Shown piece by piece: positions 8,565 through 17,696 of a stretch of DNA of 64,000 bases (positions within the stretch are counted from its first letter, which is position 1; the number at the start of each line of letters is the position of its first letter). Below the pieces are notes generated by a model. The model ran no database searches and had not been told where the DNA came from. It saw only the letters and a list, made by a program, of their open reading frames with translations. The translations under genes were made by a program, and so were the position numbers. Origin of the DNA: Priestia iocasae (lineage in GTDB: Bacteria; Bacillota; Bacilli; Bacillales; Bacillaceae_H); NCBI RefSeq assembly GCF_016909075.1, contig NZ_JAFBFC010000001.1:1-64000 (forward strand), given 5' to 3'.

Positions 8565-8873
8565 TTGCAAGCTGTTCATTGAAAGAACAGGCTAGAAGCT
8601 TCTAGAAGAAGTTTTTCACTTTTAACGTTAGTTCAGTAGTGGATAGCTTATATCGTGAAGTTAGTCGAGATTAGTTGAGTAGAGAGAAGAGTTGCTTAGA
8701 TGAGCTGAGTCGCATTTTTTATATAGATATTTTTACCTCTTCTCCTCTTGTAAAAGGGGGCCTCAAGATGTTTATCTTTTGTTATCCACTTCTTTGTTAA
8801 ACATATCAAGATCTATTCACTTATCAAACACATTTCAATTTAGTGAGATCATTCATAAATGCATATAAGCTAA
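8565..8873 (+). other. Long possibly structured region upstream of aroA
   Basis: About 300 bases with no coding frame. It contains a hairpin CTGTTC-ATTGAAA-GAACAG (about 8572-8590), a perfect 14-bp palindrome CTAGAAGCTTCTAG (8592-8605), a purine-rich GAGAGAAGAG (about 8680) complementary to a CTCTTCTC stretch (about 8737), and TTTTTT at 8715. There is no T-box consensus. It could be a regulatory leader or simply promoter DNA. Confidence 0.35.
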
Positions 8874-8879
8874 TATAAT
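8852..8879 (+). promoter_or_regulatory. Candidate proximal SigA promoter of aroA
   Basis: TTCATA (8852-8857), 16 bases, perfect TATAAT (8874-8879), about 55 bases before the aroA start. Confidence 0.5.
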
Positions 8880-8935
8880 GAGAGTTAAATGTAAAAAATG
8901 TTTTTAATAAGTAATTATGGAGAGGAATGGATGAT

Positions 8936-10012
8936 ATGTCGAATCCAAAGTTAACAGAATTACGTACTCAAATTGATGAGTTGAATTTACAGATTCTAAA
9001 CCTTATTAATAAGCGGGGGCAGCTTGTGCAAGAAGTTGGTAAGCTAAAAGAAGTGCAGGGAACGAACCGCTTTGATCCAGTACGTGAGCGTGCTATGCTT
9101 GATTTAATTCAAGAGAACAACAATGGACCGTTTGAAACATCTACGTTGCAACATATTTTTAAAGAGATTTTTAAAGCAAACCTTGAATTACAGCATGATG
9201 ATCACCGCAAAGCATTGCTTGTTTCTAGAAAGAAAAAAGCTGAAAATACAATTGTAGATATAAAAGGTGAAAAAATTGGCAATGGAAGTCAGCACTTCAT
9301 TATTGGTCCTTGTTCAGTAGAAAGCTACGAACAAGTAGCTGAAGTAGCAGCAGCGGCTAAAAAACAAGGAGTAAAGCTGTTGCGTGGTGGTGCGTATAAA
9401 CCAAGAACATCTCCATATGATTTCCAAGGGCTAGGATTAGAAGGGTTGAAAATTTTAAAGAAAGTAGCAGACCAATATGATATGGCTGTTATTAGTGAAA
9501 TTGTAAACCCAGCAGATATTGAAACAGCTCTAGATTATATTGATGTTATCCAAATTGGTGCGCGTAACATGCAGAACTTTGAATTATTAAAAGCAGCAGG
9601 CTCCGTAAACAAGCCAGTACTATTAAAACGAGGATTAGCCGCAACCATTGATGAATTTATCAATGCTGCTGAATATATTATCTCAAGAGGAAATGACCAA
9701 ATTATTTTATGTGAACGTGGTATTCGTACGTATGAGCGTGCTACGCGTAATACGCTTGATATTTCAGCCGTTCCAATTTTAAAGAAAGAAACACATTTGC
9801 CTGTGTTTGTAGATGTTACTCATTCAACAGGTCGTCGTGATTTGTTACTGCCAACGGCGAAGGCAGCCTTAGCAATTGGAGCTGATGGTGTAATGGCTGA
9901 AGTACATCCTGATCCAGCCGTAGCATTATCAGATTCAGCGCAACAAATGAATATTCCGCAATTTGATGAGTTTATTTCACAACTAAAACCATTATGTAAT
10001 TTAAATACGTAA
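8936..10012 (+). CDS. aroA: Bifunctional DAHP synthase / chorismate mutase
   Basis: 358 aa, the length of the B. subtilis enzyme. An N-terminal AroQ-type chorismate mutase domain (residues 1 to about 85, with [20 protein letters not shown]) is fused to a 3-deoxy-7-phosphoheptulonate synthase barrel (about 105-358). Barrel motifs include [45 protein letters not shown] and [10 protein letters not shown]. It condenses PEP with erythrose 4-phosphate to enter the shikimate pathway; in bacilli the mutase domain senses prephenate/chorismate for feedback control. Start chosen at ATG 8936, 10 bases after GGAGAGG (8919-8925), rather than ATG 8927, which abuts that site. Confidence 0.96.
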   Translation: MSNPKLTELRTQIDELNLQILNLINKRGQLVQEVGKLKEVQGTNRFDPVRERAMLDLIQENNNGPFETSTLQHIFKEIFKANLELQHDDHRKALLVSRKKKAENTIVDIKGEKIGNGSQHFIIGPCSVESYEQVAEVAAAAKKQGVKLLRGGAYKPRTSPYDFQGLGLEGLKILKKVADQYDMAVISEIVNPADIETALDYIDVIQIGARNMQNFELLKAAGSVNKPVLLKRGLAATIDEFINAAEYIISRGNDQIILCERGIRTYERATRNTLDISAVPILKKETHLPVFVDVTHSTGRRDLLLPTAKAALAIGADGVMAEVHPDPAVALSDSAQQMNIPQFDEFISQLKPLCNLNT

Positions 10013-10058
10013 TGTAATAAACATGTTTGGTAAATAAAAAGCAAATAAATTGGTAGAT

Positions 10059-10116
10059 GAGGCTTCTTTATGTAATTGAGTTTTTGGACTTTATTACGCA
10101 AAGGAGTCTCTCTTTC
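10059..10116 (+). terminator. Terminator after aroA
   Basis: An 18-bp imperfect stem (10059-10076 with 10093-10110, mostly G-U differences) with a 16-nt loop, followed by TCTTTC. It isolates aroA from ccpA. Confidence 0.65.
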
Positions 10117-10309
10117 ATTAAGAAATATGTAAAGGTTACAATATTATGAATGATGTACGAAAACAACGTAAATACATTGCGGTCATGTACAGAGTATCGT
10201 ATATTAATTAAAGACATTCGATGAAAATGTTTTATGTATATACATAATTACAAATTTTTAAATAAGGGTAGACTAAAACAAAAGGTTTTAAAATAAGGAG
10301 TGTTTTTTT

Positions 10310-11308
10310 GTGAATGTAACAATATATGATGTAGCAAGAGAAGCGAGTGTATCAATGGCAACTGTTTCACGTGTTGTCAATGGTAACCCAAATGTAAAGC
10401 CATCTACACGAAAGAAAGTACTAGAAACAATTGAACGTTTAGGATATCGTCCAAATGCTGTAGCGAGAGGCTTGGCTAGTAAGAAAACAACAACAGTAGG
10501 CGTTATTATCCCAGATATTTCAAATATCTTTTATGCAGAACTTGCGCGTGGTATTGAAGATATTGCAACGATGTACAAGTATAATATCATTTTAAGTAAC
10601 TCGGACCAAAATCAAGATAAAGAATTGCATTTGTTAAATACAATGTTAGGTAAACAAGTGGACGGAATTATTTTTATGAGTGGTAATGTAACAGAATCTC
10701 ATGTAGAAGAATTGAAAAAATCACCTGTACCAATTGTCCTTGCTGCTTCAATTGAATCAACTAACCAAATTCCATCTGTCACAATTGATTATGAACAAGC
10801 TGCTTATGATGCTGTAAAAGCATTAATTGACAATGGACATGACAAAATTGCATTTGTATCAGGTACATTAGAAGAGCCGATTAATAAAGAAAAGAAAGTA
10901 AAAGGCTATGAGCGTGCATTAAAAGAGAGCGGTTTATCTCTTCGCGAAGAATATATTGTCGAAGGAGATTATACGTACGATTCTGGAATTGAAGCAATTG
11001 AAAAATTACTTGAAGAAACAGAAAAGCCAACAGCTATCTTTGTTGGAACAGATGAAATGGCATTAGGTGTTATTCATGGTGCACAGGACCGTGGATTAAA
11101 TGTTCCAAATGACATCGAGGTAGTTGGATTTGATAATACACGATTATCTACAATGGTACGTCCACAGCTAACAACAGTGGTACAGCCAATGTATGATATC
11201 GGAGCGGTAGCGATGCGTTTACTTACAAAATATATGAATAAAGAAACAGTGGATAGCAATATTGTACAACTTCCACATCGAATTGAGTATAGACAATCAA
11301 CAAAATAA
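10310..11308 (+). CDS. ccpA: Catabolite control protein A
   Basis: 332 aa LacI-family regulator. Helix-turn-helix [21 protein letters not shown] (residues 3-23), hinge helix [12 protein letters not shown] (about 47-58), then a periplasmic-binding-like core. It binds cre sites with HPr-Ser46-P to repress or activate carbon genes. As I recall it, the sequence is nearly the B. megaterium CcpA, a strong hint to the organism. GTG start at 10310 with AAGGAG at 10295-10300. Its likely targets acsA, acuA and ackA lie in this window. The downstream motPS genes follow after 55 bases with no clear terminator, so cotranscription is likely, as in B. subtilis. Confidence 0.98.
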   Translation: MNVTIYDVAREASVSMATVSRVVNGNPNVKPSTRKKVLETIERLGYRPNAVARGLASKKTTTVGVIIPDISNIFYAELARGIEDIATMYKYNIILSNSDQNQDKELHLLNTMLGKQVDGIIFMSGNVTESHVEELKKSPVPIVLAASIESTNQIPSVTIDYEQAAYDAVKALIDNGHDKIAFVSGTLEEPINKEKKVKGYERALKESGLSLREEYIVEGDYTYDSGIEAIEKLLEETEKPTAIFVGTDEMALGVIHGAQDRGLNVPNDIEVVGFDNTRLSTMVRPQLTTVVQPMYDIGAVAMRLLTKYMNKETVDSNIVQLPHRIEYRQSTK

Positions 11309-11363
11309 AAAACTTGTCGATATAAAAAGGGAAGGAAGTTTTTAGTCGACAGGGAGAGAAATT

Positions 11364-12179
11364 ATGAAAAAGTTTGATGTGCTTACACCGATTGGATTAA
11401 TTATCGGTATGGTAATGGTTATCTTTGGTATTGTCTCAAGTGGTGGTCTAGCAGGTTTTATGGCTTTTGTTAGTATATCGTCTCTTTTAATTGTAATAGG
11501 TGGAGTTTTGGGAGCTTTATTTATTAGCTTTCCTATGTCTGATTTAAAGAGTGTCTTCAAAGTAGGTAGACAAGCATTTCATACAGATGAACAAGATTTA
11601 AAAGGACTGATAGAAACTTTCGTGTCATTAGCTGAAAAAGCTCGCCGTGAAGGGTTACTGGCATTAGAAGCAGAAATGGAAGCAATTGAAGATCCTTTTA
11701 TTAAAAAAGGTGTTCTATTAGCAATTGATGGCGTTGAGCCTGAAGTTATTAATGATATTATGACAGCTGAAATTATTGCAATGGAAGATCGCCATGCAAA
11801 AGGGCGCAATATCTTTGAAAAAGCAGCGGAATTTGCTCCTGCATGGGGAATGATTGGAACATTAATTGGCTTAGTATTGATGCTGAAAAATTTAAATGAT
11901 CCTTCAACATTAGGCCCTAACATGGCAATTGCGTTGTTAACAACGTTATATGGATCGTTAATGGCAAACTTATTTTTTCAACCAACTGCAGCTAAGCTAG
12001 CAATAAAATCAGAAAAAGAAGTGTTTTTAAAACAAATTGTCATTGAAGGCGTTATTGGTGTTCAAGGTGGTCAGAATCCTAAGATTTTAGAAGAAAAACT
12101 TAGTGCTTTTCTTCCAATTAATGAGCGTATAGCAGAAAAGGTAGTCGAAGAAGAAGAAGAGGGTGTGCTCAATGCATAG
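11364..12179 (+). CDS. motP: Flagellar stator protein MotP (Na+-type MotA homolog)
   Basis: 271 aa. MotA/ExbB-type membrane protein with two N-terminal helices (residues about 9-28 and 33-52), a cytoplasmic domain, and two C-terminal helices (about 148-168 with [18 protein letters not shown] and 185-207). The conserved Pro of PAWGMIGT corresponds to the MotA proline near the ion channel, and cytoplasmic charged residues in [12 protein letters not shown] match the rotor-interacting region. Synteny ccpA-motP-motS identifies the sodium-driven MotPS pair rather than proton-driven MotAB. GGGAGAG precedes ATG 11364. The end overlaps motS by 8 bases. Confidence 0.93.
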   Translation: MKKFDVLTPIGLIIGMVMVIFGIVSSGGLAGFMAFVSISSLLIVIGGVLGALFISFPMSDLKSVFKVGRQAFHTDEQDLKGLIETFVSLAEKARREGLLALEAEMEAIEDPFIKKGVLLAIDGVEPEVINDIMTAEIIAMEDRHAKGRNIFEKAAEFAPAWGMIGTLIGLVLMLKNLNDPSTLGPNMAIALLTTLYGSLMANLFFQPTAAKLAIKSEKEVFLKQIVIEGVIGVQGGQNPKILEEKLSAFLPINERIAEKVVEEEEEGVLNA

Positions 12180-12984
12180 AAGAAAAAAGCGCCCTCTTTC
12201 TTCTGATCAAAAATGGCTCGTCACATTTTCAGATTTAGTAACCTTAATTCTTGTGTTTTTTATTTTACTATTTTCAATGTCACAAATTGATAATGTGAAA
12301 TTTAGAGCATTAGCTCAGTCACTGCAGAATCGTGAAATTTTTGAATACAATCAATCTGTCATTCCTTTTGAGTATATGGAGTCTTCTACTGTAAAAAATG
12401 TCGGTGAAAATCAAAATAAATCGTCAGAGCTTCAAGATGAACAAAAGTTTTCGCCAAGTACCGAATTAACACCTAAAGAGAATAATGTAATAGCTAGTAC
12501 TCAAGGAGAATCTGATTCATTAGATCAAATATTAGTCGAAGTCAGACAATACTTAGATGAAGCAGACTTAACAGATGTGATTGTTGCCAATCGAGATGAC
12601 CGTGGAGTAGTACTCGTTCTACAAGAGCAGGTACTATTCGATACAGGTGAGGCCATCCTTCTTCCACAAGCATACCCCTTTCTTAGTAAAATTGGAAACC
12701 TCCTTTCAGGTATTCCTAATTACGTAAAGATAGAGGGTCATACAGATAATCGTCCAATTACGACTTATCGTTATCCATCAAATTGGGAACTATCAACAGC
12801 AAGAGCTAGTAGTGTCATTCGTTATTTTACTTCTGAGCATAATGTTGATCCTAGGCGTTTTATTGCAGTGGGTTATGGGGACACACGTCCAATTGTTTCA
12901 AACACAAATCCGAACAATTTGCAAAAAAATCGTCGTGTTGAAATTGTAATTTCAGATCCAGCAAGTAAGGAAGTTATTGATTAA
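12172..12984 (+). CDS. motS: Flagellar stator protein MotS (Na+-type MotB homolog)
   Basis: 270 aa. Basic N-terminus, one membrane helix (residues about 18-38) with the ion-binding Asp21 in [12 protein letters not shown], a low-complexity linker, and a C-terminal OmpA-like peptidoglycan-binding domain with [12 protein letters not shown] (about 156-167), [10 protein letters not shown] (about 187-196), [13 protein letters not shown] (about 205-217) and NRRVEIVI (about 257-264). It anchors the MotPS stator to the wall and conducts Na+ (family knowledge). ATG 12172 is preferred to GTG 12163; it overlaps the motP stop, a sign of translational coupling. Confidence 0.93.
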   Translation: MHRRKKRPLSSDQKWLVTFSDLVTLILVFFILLFSMSQIDNVKFRALAQSLQNREIFEYNQSVIPFEYMESSTVKNVGENQNKSSELQDEQKFSPSTELTPKENNVIASTQGESDSLDQILVEVRQYLDEADLTDVIVANRDDRGVVLVLQEQVLFDTGEAILLPQAYPFLSKIGNLLSGIPNYVKIEGHTDNRPITTYRYPSNWELSTARASSVIRYFTSEHNVDPRRFIAVGYGDTRPIVSNTNPNNLQKNRRVEIVISDPASKEVID

Positions 12985-13030
12985 AAAACGTCTAACAATT
13001 TAAAAGCCTTATTTGATAGACAAAACAAAG

Positions 13031-13084
13031 TACCCTGCCTTAAATCCGTTAAAAGGAATGGATTTCGGGCAGGGTATTTTTTAT
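13031..13084. terminator. Terminator between motS and acuC
   Basis: TACCCTGCC (13031-13039) pairs with GGCAGGGTA (13068-13076); inner AAATCC/GGATTT extends it. T6 follows on the plus side. Confidence 0.85.
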
Positions 13085-13116
13085 AGCGGTTCTATCAATG
13101 CTAGTTTGCCATCAAA

Positions 13117-14286
13117 TCAAGCTTTCTTTAAGTGTTGACGAATGGGAAAAAGTGCTTTGTTAAGTGTTTGGGTATTCTTCTCCGTAATTTCAGCCTTTCG
13201 AGGAATAGGCTCATATAGGCCATCGTGATCATCCCACTCTTTGCAAATTGGTAAAGGGGCAATTTTGGACCACGTATCAATCCAGGAATGAGGCAGAGGT
13301 CCTTTTATATCTTGTTGCCCAATCATTTCAAGCCAAATAAATGACCATGCTCTTGGAACAACACGCCAAATATCATATCCACCTCCACCAACTGCAATCC
13401 ATCGACCGTTGCAATATTGATGAGCTATTTCATGGGCTAATTTAGGAATCTCACGGTACATACGTGTTGTCCCACAAAGGTGTGTGAGAGGATCATAGTA
13501 ATGAGAATCTGCACCGTTTTGCGTTAAAATAACGTCGGGTTTAAAGAAAGCTGCTACCTCTTTTAAAGATGTTTTGTAGGCTTCAAGCCATGAGTCATCC
13601 TCTGTATAGGCATCAACAGGAACATTAAAAGAATATCCATATCCTTCACTATGTCCTCGTTCGTTAATATTACCCGTTCCAGGAAACAGGTATCTTCCTG
13701 TTTCATGAATAGAAAGTGTGCAAACATTTGGATCATCATAAAATGTCCATTGTACACCATCTCCATGATGTGCATCTGTATCCACATAAAGCACTTTTGC
13801 TCCATATTTTTGTTGTATATACTTAATGGCAACAGAACTGTCGTTGTAAATGCAAAAACCCGATGCTTTGCCTCTAAATCCATGGTGCAATCCTCCACCT
13901 AAACTTAGTGCATGATTAGCTTTACCAGTCATAACATGGTCCACGGCAGTTAAGGTCCCACCAACTAAGTAGGAACTTGCTTCATGCATATTTGGAAAGA
14001 TAGGTGTATCTTCTGTCCCTAATCCATAGTCGGATGCTTTTTCAGCAGGAAGCTTTCCTTCACTTGCTAATTTTACAGCTTGAACATAATTAGAATCATG
14101 TACTAATTCTAGCTCTGAATCTGTTGCTAATCGTGGTGGAACAATGTCTTCTGGACGTAATGCACCTAGACTAGTCAATAGGTCATATGTTAATTTTACT
14201 CGTAATTGATTAAAGGGGTGATTGTTACTGAATTTATAGTTTAAAAATTCCTTTGAATAGACAAATACACAATCTTTTTTGGTCAT
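13117..14286 (-). CDS. acuC: Acetoin utilization protein AcuC (class I HDAC-like deacetylase)
   Basis: 389 aa. Zn-dependent deacetylase fold: LGGGLHHGFRGK (about residues 128-139) with the catalytic His pair, VLYVDTDAHHGDGVQ (about 164-178) with Zn-binding Asp and His, LTQNGADSHYYDPL (about 254-267) with the third ligand Asp, and GGGGYDIWRV (about 297-306) with the transition-state Tyr. In B. subtilis AcuC removes the acetyl group that AcuA puts on acetyl-CoA synthetase, reactivating it. It overlaps acuB by four bases (ATGA at 14286-14283), so translation is coupled. Confidence 0.96.
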   Translation of the reverse strand: MTKKDCVFVYSKEFLNYKFSNNHPFNQLRVKLTYDLLTSLGALRPEDIVPPRLATDSELELVHDSNYVQAVKLASEGKLPAEKASDYGLGTEDTPIFPNMHEASSYLVGGTLTAVDHVMTGKANHALSLGGGLHHGFRGKASGFCIYNDSSVAIKYIQQKYGAKVLYVDTDAHHGDGVQWTFYDDPNVCTLSIHETGRYLFPGTGNINERGHSEGYGYSFNVPVDAYTEDDSWLEAYKTSLKEVAAFFKPDVILTQNGADSHYYDPLTHLCGTTRMYREIPKLAHEIAHQYCNGRWIAVGGGGYDIWRVVPRAWSFIWLEMIGQQDIKGPLPHSWIDTWSKIAPLPICKEWDDHDGLYEPIPRKAEITEKNTQTLNKALFPIRQHLKKA

Positions 14287-14927
14287 AAAGAGATACCTGG
14301 TAAATTAGGCCACAGGACATCATAGCCTTCCTGTTTTAGTTCAGTAATAATCACCGTAGGATTTAATGTTTGAATTCGAAAAACGATAACCTTATAACGA
14401 TCATCCTTATCAGGGTAGACGAGTACACTTAAAATGTTAATCTTATGTTTTCTAAACATAGACGTTACTTCACTTAGAACACCAGCTTTATTTTCTACTT
14501 TTACTTCAATTTGAGAGCCAGGCTGATGAGCACCGGTTAATTGAATGAGTGTATGTAAAAGATCTCGCTCTGTTATGATACCAACTAACTTATTATTCTT
14601 TGTAATAGGAAGACAACCAATTTGATACTCATAAAATACCGATGCTACTTCTTCTACAAAATCAAGTGGATGAGCGGTAATAACAGATGTTTTCATAATA
14701 GATTGAATAGGTTGCTGTAAGTCCTCTAAATGAGTATTGCGATGAAAAATAGACGGACTTGCATCTCGTACATCACGATCCGATATAATTCCTGCTAATT
14801 CGTTATGATCATTCACAATAGGGATATGTCTAATTTTATGTTCTTCCAGTAGTTTAATTGCTTCTTCGATGGTATTAGTAGGCCTTAATGTAATCACATC
14901 TTGAATCATCATCTCTTCAACAATCAT
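14283..14927 (-). CDS. acuB: AcuB, CBS-ACT domain protein
   Basis: 214 aa. Two CBS domains (residues about 7-60 and 75-130; IISDRDVRDAS and GIITERDLLHT are typical ends) followed by an ACT domain (about 140-205, VENKAGVLSEVTSMFRKHKINI). The tandem suggests adenine-nucleotide and amino-acid or small-ligand sensing; the precise role in acetoin/acetate use is not established. Middle gene of acuA-acuB-acuC. Confidence 0.93.
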   Translation of the reverse strand: MIVEEMMIQDVITLRPTNTIEEAIKLLEEHKIRHIPIVNDHNELAGIISDRDVRDASPSIFHRNTHLEDLQQPIQSIMKTSVITAHPLDFVEEVASVFYEYQIGCLPITKNNKLVGIITERDLLHTLIQLTGAHQPGSQIEVKVENKAGVLSEVTSMFRKHKINILSVLVYPDKDDRYKVIVFRIQTLNPTVIITELKQEGYDVLWPNLPGISL

Positions 14928-14989
14928 ATGAAAACGACTCCTTATTCATTTATATCAAGTATGCTTGAGACTACGATGAAATCTAGTTG

Positions 14990-15622
14990 TTAATACATAA
15001 AACGATTTTGAAAGCGTAACCGGTCAAATTCTTGAATTGCAGTTGGTTGAATTCGTTTTCCGATACGTGCCATTAAGCAATTAGCAGGGTGTGAGCTAAT
15101 TTCTGGGTCATCGGTTGCGAACCATTCTAGACCGCCTGCTTGCATCATCTTCTCCATTACTTTACGGTAATCCCATACATTTAATCCCGTTCCTTTGAGA
15201 TCCCAATGCCAATAGTATTCAGTTGTGATAATAATATAATCTTCCATTGCATCGTCCATCATCGATACTTGTAGTAAGTTCTTTCCGATTGCATATCCTC
15301 GAAAAGGAGCTGCCACCTCAATAGCGCCAAGCTCAATTAAATTTTCCATGTTGCCCTCTGACCATCTTTCTAACGGATCTGGATAAAGGTACGTTACGTA
15401 TCCAATGATTGTATCTAGATGACGTGCAATTAGTATTCTACCTTCTGGTAAGTCTGCAATCTCAATTAATGCTTTCTTTTGTTGATCTGGAGGTCTAAAA
15501 GCAACGAGTTGTTTATGAAATTCAAGCTCTCTTAGTTTATGAGAAGGAATGGGACCTTCTATGACGATTGTTCCAATAGGTGTTTTTAATTCTTTTGCAT
15601 TATAGGTTTTTGGATGATTCAC
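14990..15622 (-). CDS. acuA: AcuA, protein lysine acetyltransferase for AcsA
   Basis: 210 aa, equal to the B. subtilis length I recall. GNAT fold with an acetyl-CoA loop in VAAPFRGYAIGKNLL (about residues 103-117). In B. subtilis it acetylates the catalytic lysine of AcsA and switches it off. Start chosen at GTG 15622, 7 bases after AGGTGGT (15636-15630); GTGs at 15634 and 15631 lie within that site. First gene of the acuABC operon, divergent from acsA, with a cre site upstream. Confidence 0.94.
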   Translation of the reverse strand: MNHPKTYNAKELKTPIGTIVIEGPIPSHKLRELEFHKQLVAFRPPDQQKKALIEIADLPEGRILIARHLDTIIGYVTYLYPDPLERWSEGNMENLIELGAIEVAAPFRGYAIGKNLLQVSMMDDAMEDYIIITTEYYWHWDLKGTGLNVWDYRKVMEKMMQAGGLEWFATDDPEISSHPANCLMARIGKRIQPTAIQEFDRLRFQNRFMY

Positions 15623-15690
15623 TTTATTCACCACCTGAGTTTTTCATAGAAAAGTATAATATTCTTCTATTATACATAAAAAAGCAGAAT

Positions 15691-15704
15691 ATAAAGCGTT
15701 TTCA
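15691..15704 (-). promoter_or_regulatory. CcpA-binding cre site upstream of acuA
   Basis: The minus strand reads TGAAAACGCTTTAT, matching cre consensus TGWAARCGYTWWCW at 13 of 14 positions. On the minus strand a perfect TATAAT (15674-15669) lies downstream, so the site covers the -35 region of a likely acuA promoter, consistent with catabolite repression. Confidence 0.8.
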
Positions 15705-15801
15705 AAAAAATAACACATTTTAAAGGGAATTGATAGGTTAAGTAGAATATTAGGTTGTATAACGACTTTTCTACTAATTTTCTAAAAGAATATTTTTAAA
15801 A

Positions 15802-15830
15802 TTGAGAAAAGTTAAATAATGTATTATAAT
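15802..15830 (+). promoter_or_regulatory. SigA promoter of acsA
   Basis: TTGAGA (15802-15807), 17 bases, TATAAT (15825-15830). The predicted transcription start near 15837 lies downstream of the in-frame ATG at 15819, which supports the acsA start at 15867. Confidence 0.8.
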
Positions 15831-15866
15831 AGATTTGTAAATTTCATACATAAGGGGGAGTTTGTG

Positions 15867-17582
15867 ATGAAAGTGGAAGCGCTTCCTGTAACAAAAGGGG
15901 ATTATAACTTACAGGACTATAATCAAGCTTACGAGACGTTTGATTGGTCACAAGTGGAGAAAGAATTTTCATGGTATGAAACTGGAAAGGTAAATGCTGC
16001 TTATGAAGCAATTGATAAGCATGCAAACTCTTTTAGGAAAAACAAAGTAGCTCTTTATTATCGCGATGGGAATAGAGATGAAAAGTATACCTATAAAGAA
16101 ATGAAAGATTTATCTAATAAAGCAGCGAATGTGCTAAAGCAGGCAGATGTAGAAAAAGGAGATCGTGTTTTTATTTTCATGCCTCGTTCTCCAGAATTAT
16201 ACTTTTCTGTTTTGGGAGCAATTAAGTTAGGGGCTATTGTTGGTCCTTTATTTGAAGCTTTCATGGAAGGCGCTGTTAAAGACCGCCTAGAAGATAGTGA
16301 TGCAAAAGTATTAATTACAACTCCAGAATTACTCCAACGTGTTCCCGTCGATGAATTACCTGCACTTAAACATGTTATTCTCGTAGGAGAAAACATTACT
16401 GAAGAAGGTCCATTTTTAGATTTCCATAAACGTTTAGAAGAAGCTAGTAAAGATCTTCGAATTGAATGGGTAGAGCGTACAGATGGTTTGTTGTTACACT
16501 ATACATCTGGATCTACTGGGAAGCCAAAAGGTGTACTTCATGTACATAATGCGATGATTCAACATTATCAAACGGCCAAGTGGGTGTTAGATTTAAAAGA
16601 TGACGATGTATACTGGTGTACAGCCGATCCAGGCTGGGTAACAGGTACTTCATATGGTATTTTTGGTCCATGGTTAGTTGGCGCGTCCAACGTCATTATT
16701 GGTGGACGCTTTAGTCCAGATACTTGGTACCAAGCCCTTGAAGACTATGGGGTAACAGTATGGTATAGTGCACCAACGGCATTTCGCATGTTAATGGGTG
16801 CTGGAGATGATTTAGTTAAAAAGTATGACTTGAGTGGACTGCGTCATATTTTAAGTGTTGGTGAGCCACTTAACCCAGAAGTAGTACGCTGGGGTGTGAA
16901 AGTATTTAATAATCGTATTCATGATACGTGGTGGATGACGGAAACAGGTGGACAAACCATTTGTAACTACCCTTGCTTAGAAGTAAAACCAGGCTCAATG
17001 GGCAAACCAATTCCAGGTGTGAAAGCTGCAATCGTTGACGATCAAGGAAATGAGCTTCCTCCATATCGAATGGGGAATTTAGCGATTAAAAAAGGCTGGC
17101 CTTCAATGATGTATACGATTTGGAATAATCAAGAGAAGTACGAATCCTACTTCATGCAAGGGGATTGGTACGTATCTGGAGATTCAGCCTATATGGATGA
17201 AGAAGGATATTTCTGGTTCCAAGGCCGAATTGATGATGTGATTATGACAGCTGGTGAACGTGTTGGACCATTCGAGGTTGAGAGCAAACTAGTGGAACAT
17301 CCAGCAGTAGCAGAAGCAGGTGTAATTGGTAAGCCAGATCCAGTTCGTGGAGAAATTATTAAAGCGTTCATTGCGTTACGCGATGGATATACAGAATCAG
17401 ACGAATTAATTGAAGACATTCGTCAATTCGTAAAGAAAGGCTTAGCCGCTCATGCAGCGCCACGTGAAATTGAGTTTCGTGATAAGCTACCAAAAACACG
17501 CAGTGGTAAAATTATGCGTCGCGTCTTAAAAGCGTGGGAGCTTGATTTACCAACTGGTGATTTATCAACAATGGAAGATTAA
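15867..17582 (+). CDS. acsA: Acetyl-CoA synthetase
   Basis: 571 aa. Adenylate-forming ligase converting acetate, CoA and ATP to acetyl-CoA. Visible: P-loop-like YTSGSTGKPKGVLH (about residues 212-225), WWMTETGGQ (about 353-361), YVSGDSAYMDEEGYFWF (about 435-451), and the C-terminal PKTRSGKIMRR with the catalytic lysine at about 548, the residue that AcuA acetylates in B. subtilis. Start ATG 15867 is 8 bases after AAGGGGGA; GTG 15864 is a close alternative. Divergent from acuABC, so enzyme, modifier and demodifier share one control region. A cre site lies within its first codons. Confidence 0.97.
   Translation: MKVEALPVTKGDYNLQDYNQAYETFDWSQVEKEFSWYETGKVNAAYEAIDKHANSFRKNKVALYYRDGNRDEKYTYKEMKDLSNKAANVLKQADVEKGDRVFIFMPRSPELYFSVLGAIKLGAIVGPLFEAFMEGAVKDRLEDSDAKVLITTPELLQRVPVDELPALKHVILVGENITEEGPFLDFHKRLEEASKDLRIEWVERTDGLLLHYTSGSTGKPKGVLHVHNAMIQHYQTAKWVLDLKDDDVYWCTADPGWVTGTSYGIFGPWLVGASNVIIGGRFSPDTWYQALEDYGVTVWYSAPTAFRMLMGAGDDLVKKYDLSGLRHILSVGEPLNPEVVRWGVKVFNNRIHDTWWMTETGGQTICNYPCLEVKPGSMGKPIPGVKAAIVDDQGNELPPYRMGNLAIKKGWPSMMYTIWNNQEKYESYFMQGDWYVSGDSAYMDEEGYFWFQGRIDDVIMTAGERVGPFEVESKLVEHPAVAEAGVIGKPDPVRGEIIKAFIALRDGYTESDELIEDIRQFVKKGLAAHAAPREIEFRDKLPKTRSGKIMRRVLKAWELDLPTGDLSTMED
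15874..15887 (+). promoter_or_regulatory. cre-like site inside the acsA start region
   Basis: TGGAAGCGCTTCCT, a perfect GGAAGCGCTTCC palindrome, matches cre at 12 of 14 positions. It covers acsA codons 3-7, exactly where the B. subtilis acsA coding start carries its cre as I remember it. A roadblock about 40 bases after the predicted transcription start is the expected mechanism. Confidence 0.65.
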
Positions 17583-17588
17583 TAGAAG

Positions 17589-17634
17589 GGGCTGAGACAG
17601 AAGGGATAAAGAACATTCCTGTTTGGCTCAGCCC
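17589..17634 (+). other. Hairpin after acsA
   Basis: GGGCTGAG (17589-17596) pairs with CTCAGCCC (17627-17634), extended by ACAG/CTGT. No T tract follows. It resembles the GAGGCTGAGGCAAAAC string at 23768, suggesting a small intergenic repeat family. Confidence 0.5.
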
Positions 17635-17636
17635 AC

Positions 17637-17696
17637 AACATCCCTTACCCCAAAAATCCAGTAAAATCAATGGATAGAGAGGTAAGGGATGTTTTA
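17637..17696. terminator. Terminator between acsA and the SDR gene
   Basis: ACATCCCTTACC (17638-17649) pairs with GGTAAGGGATGT (17681-17692), with inner ATCCA/TGGAT; TTTTA follows on the plus side. It serves both convergent genes. Confidence 0.8.

Noticed and set aside
10222-10235. cre-like TGAAAATGTTTTAT before ccpA
   Set aside because: Lacks the central CG of cre and matches only partly; too weak to call autoregulation.
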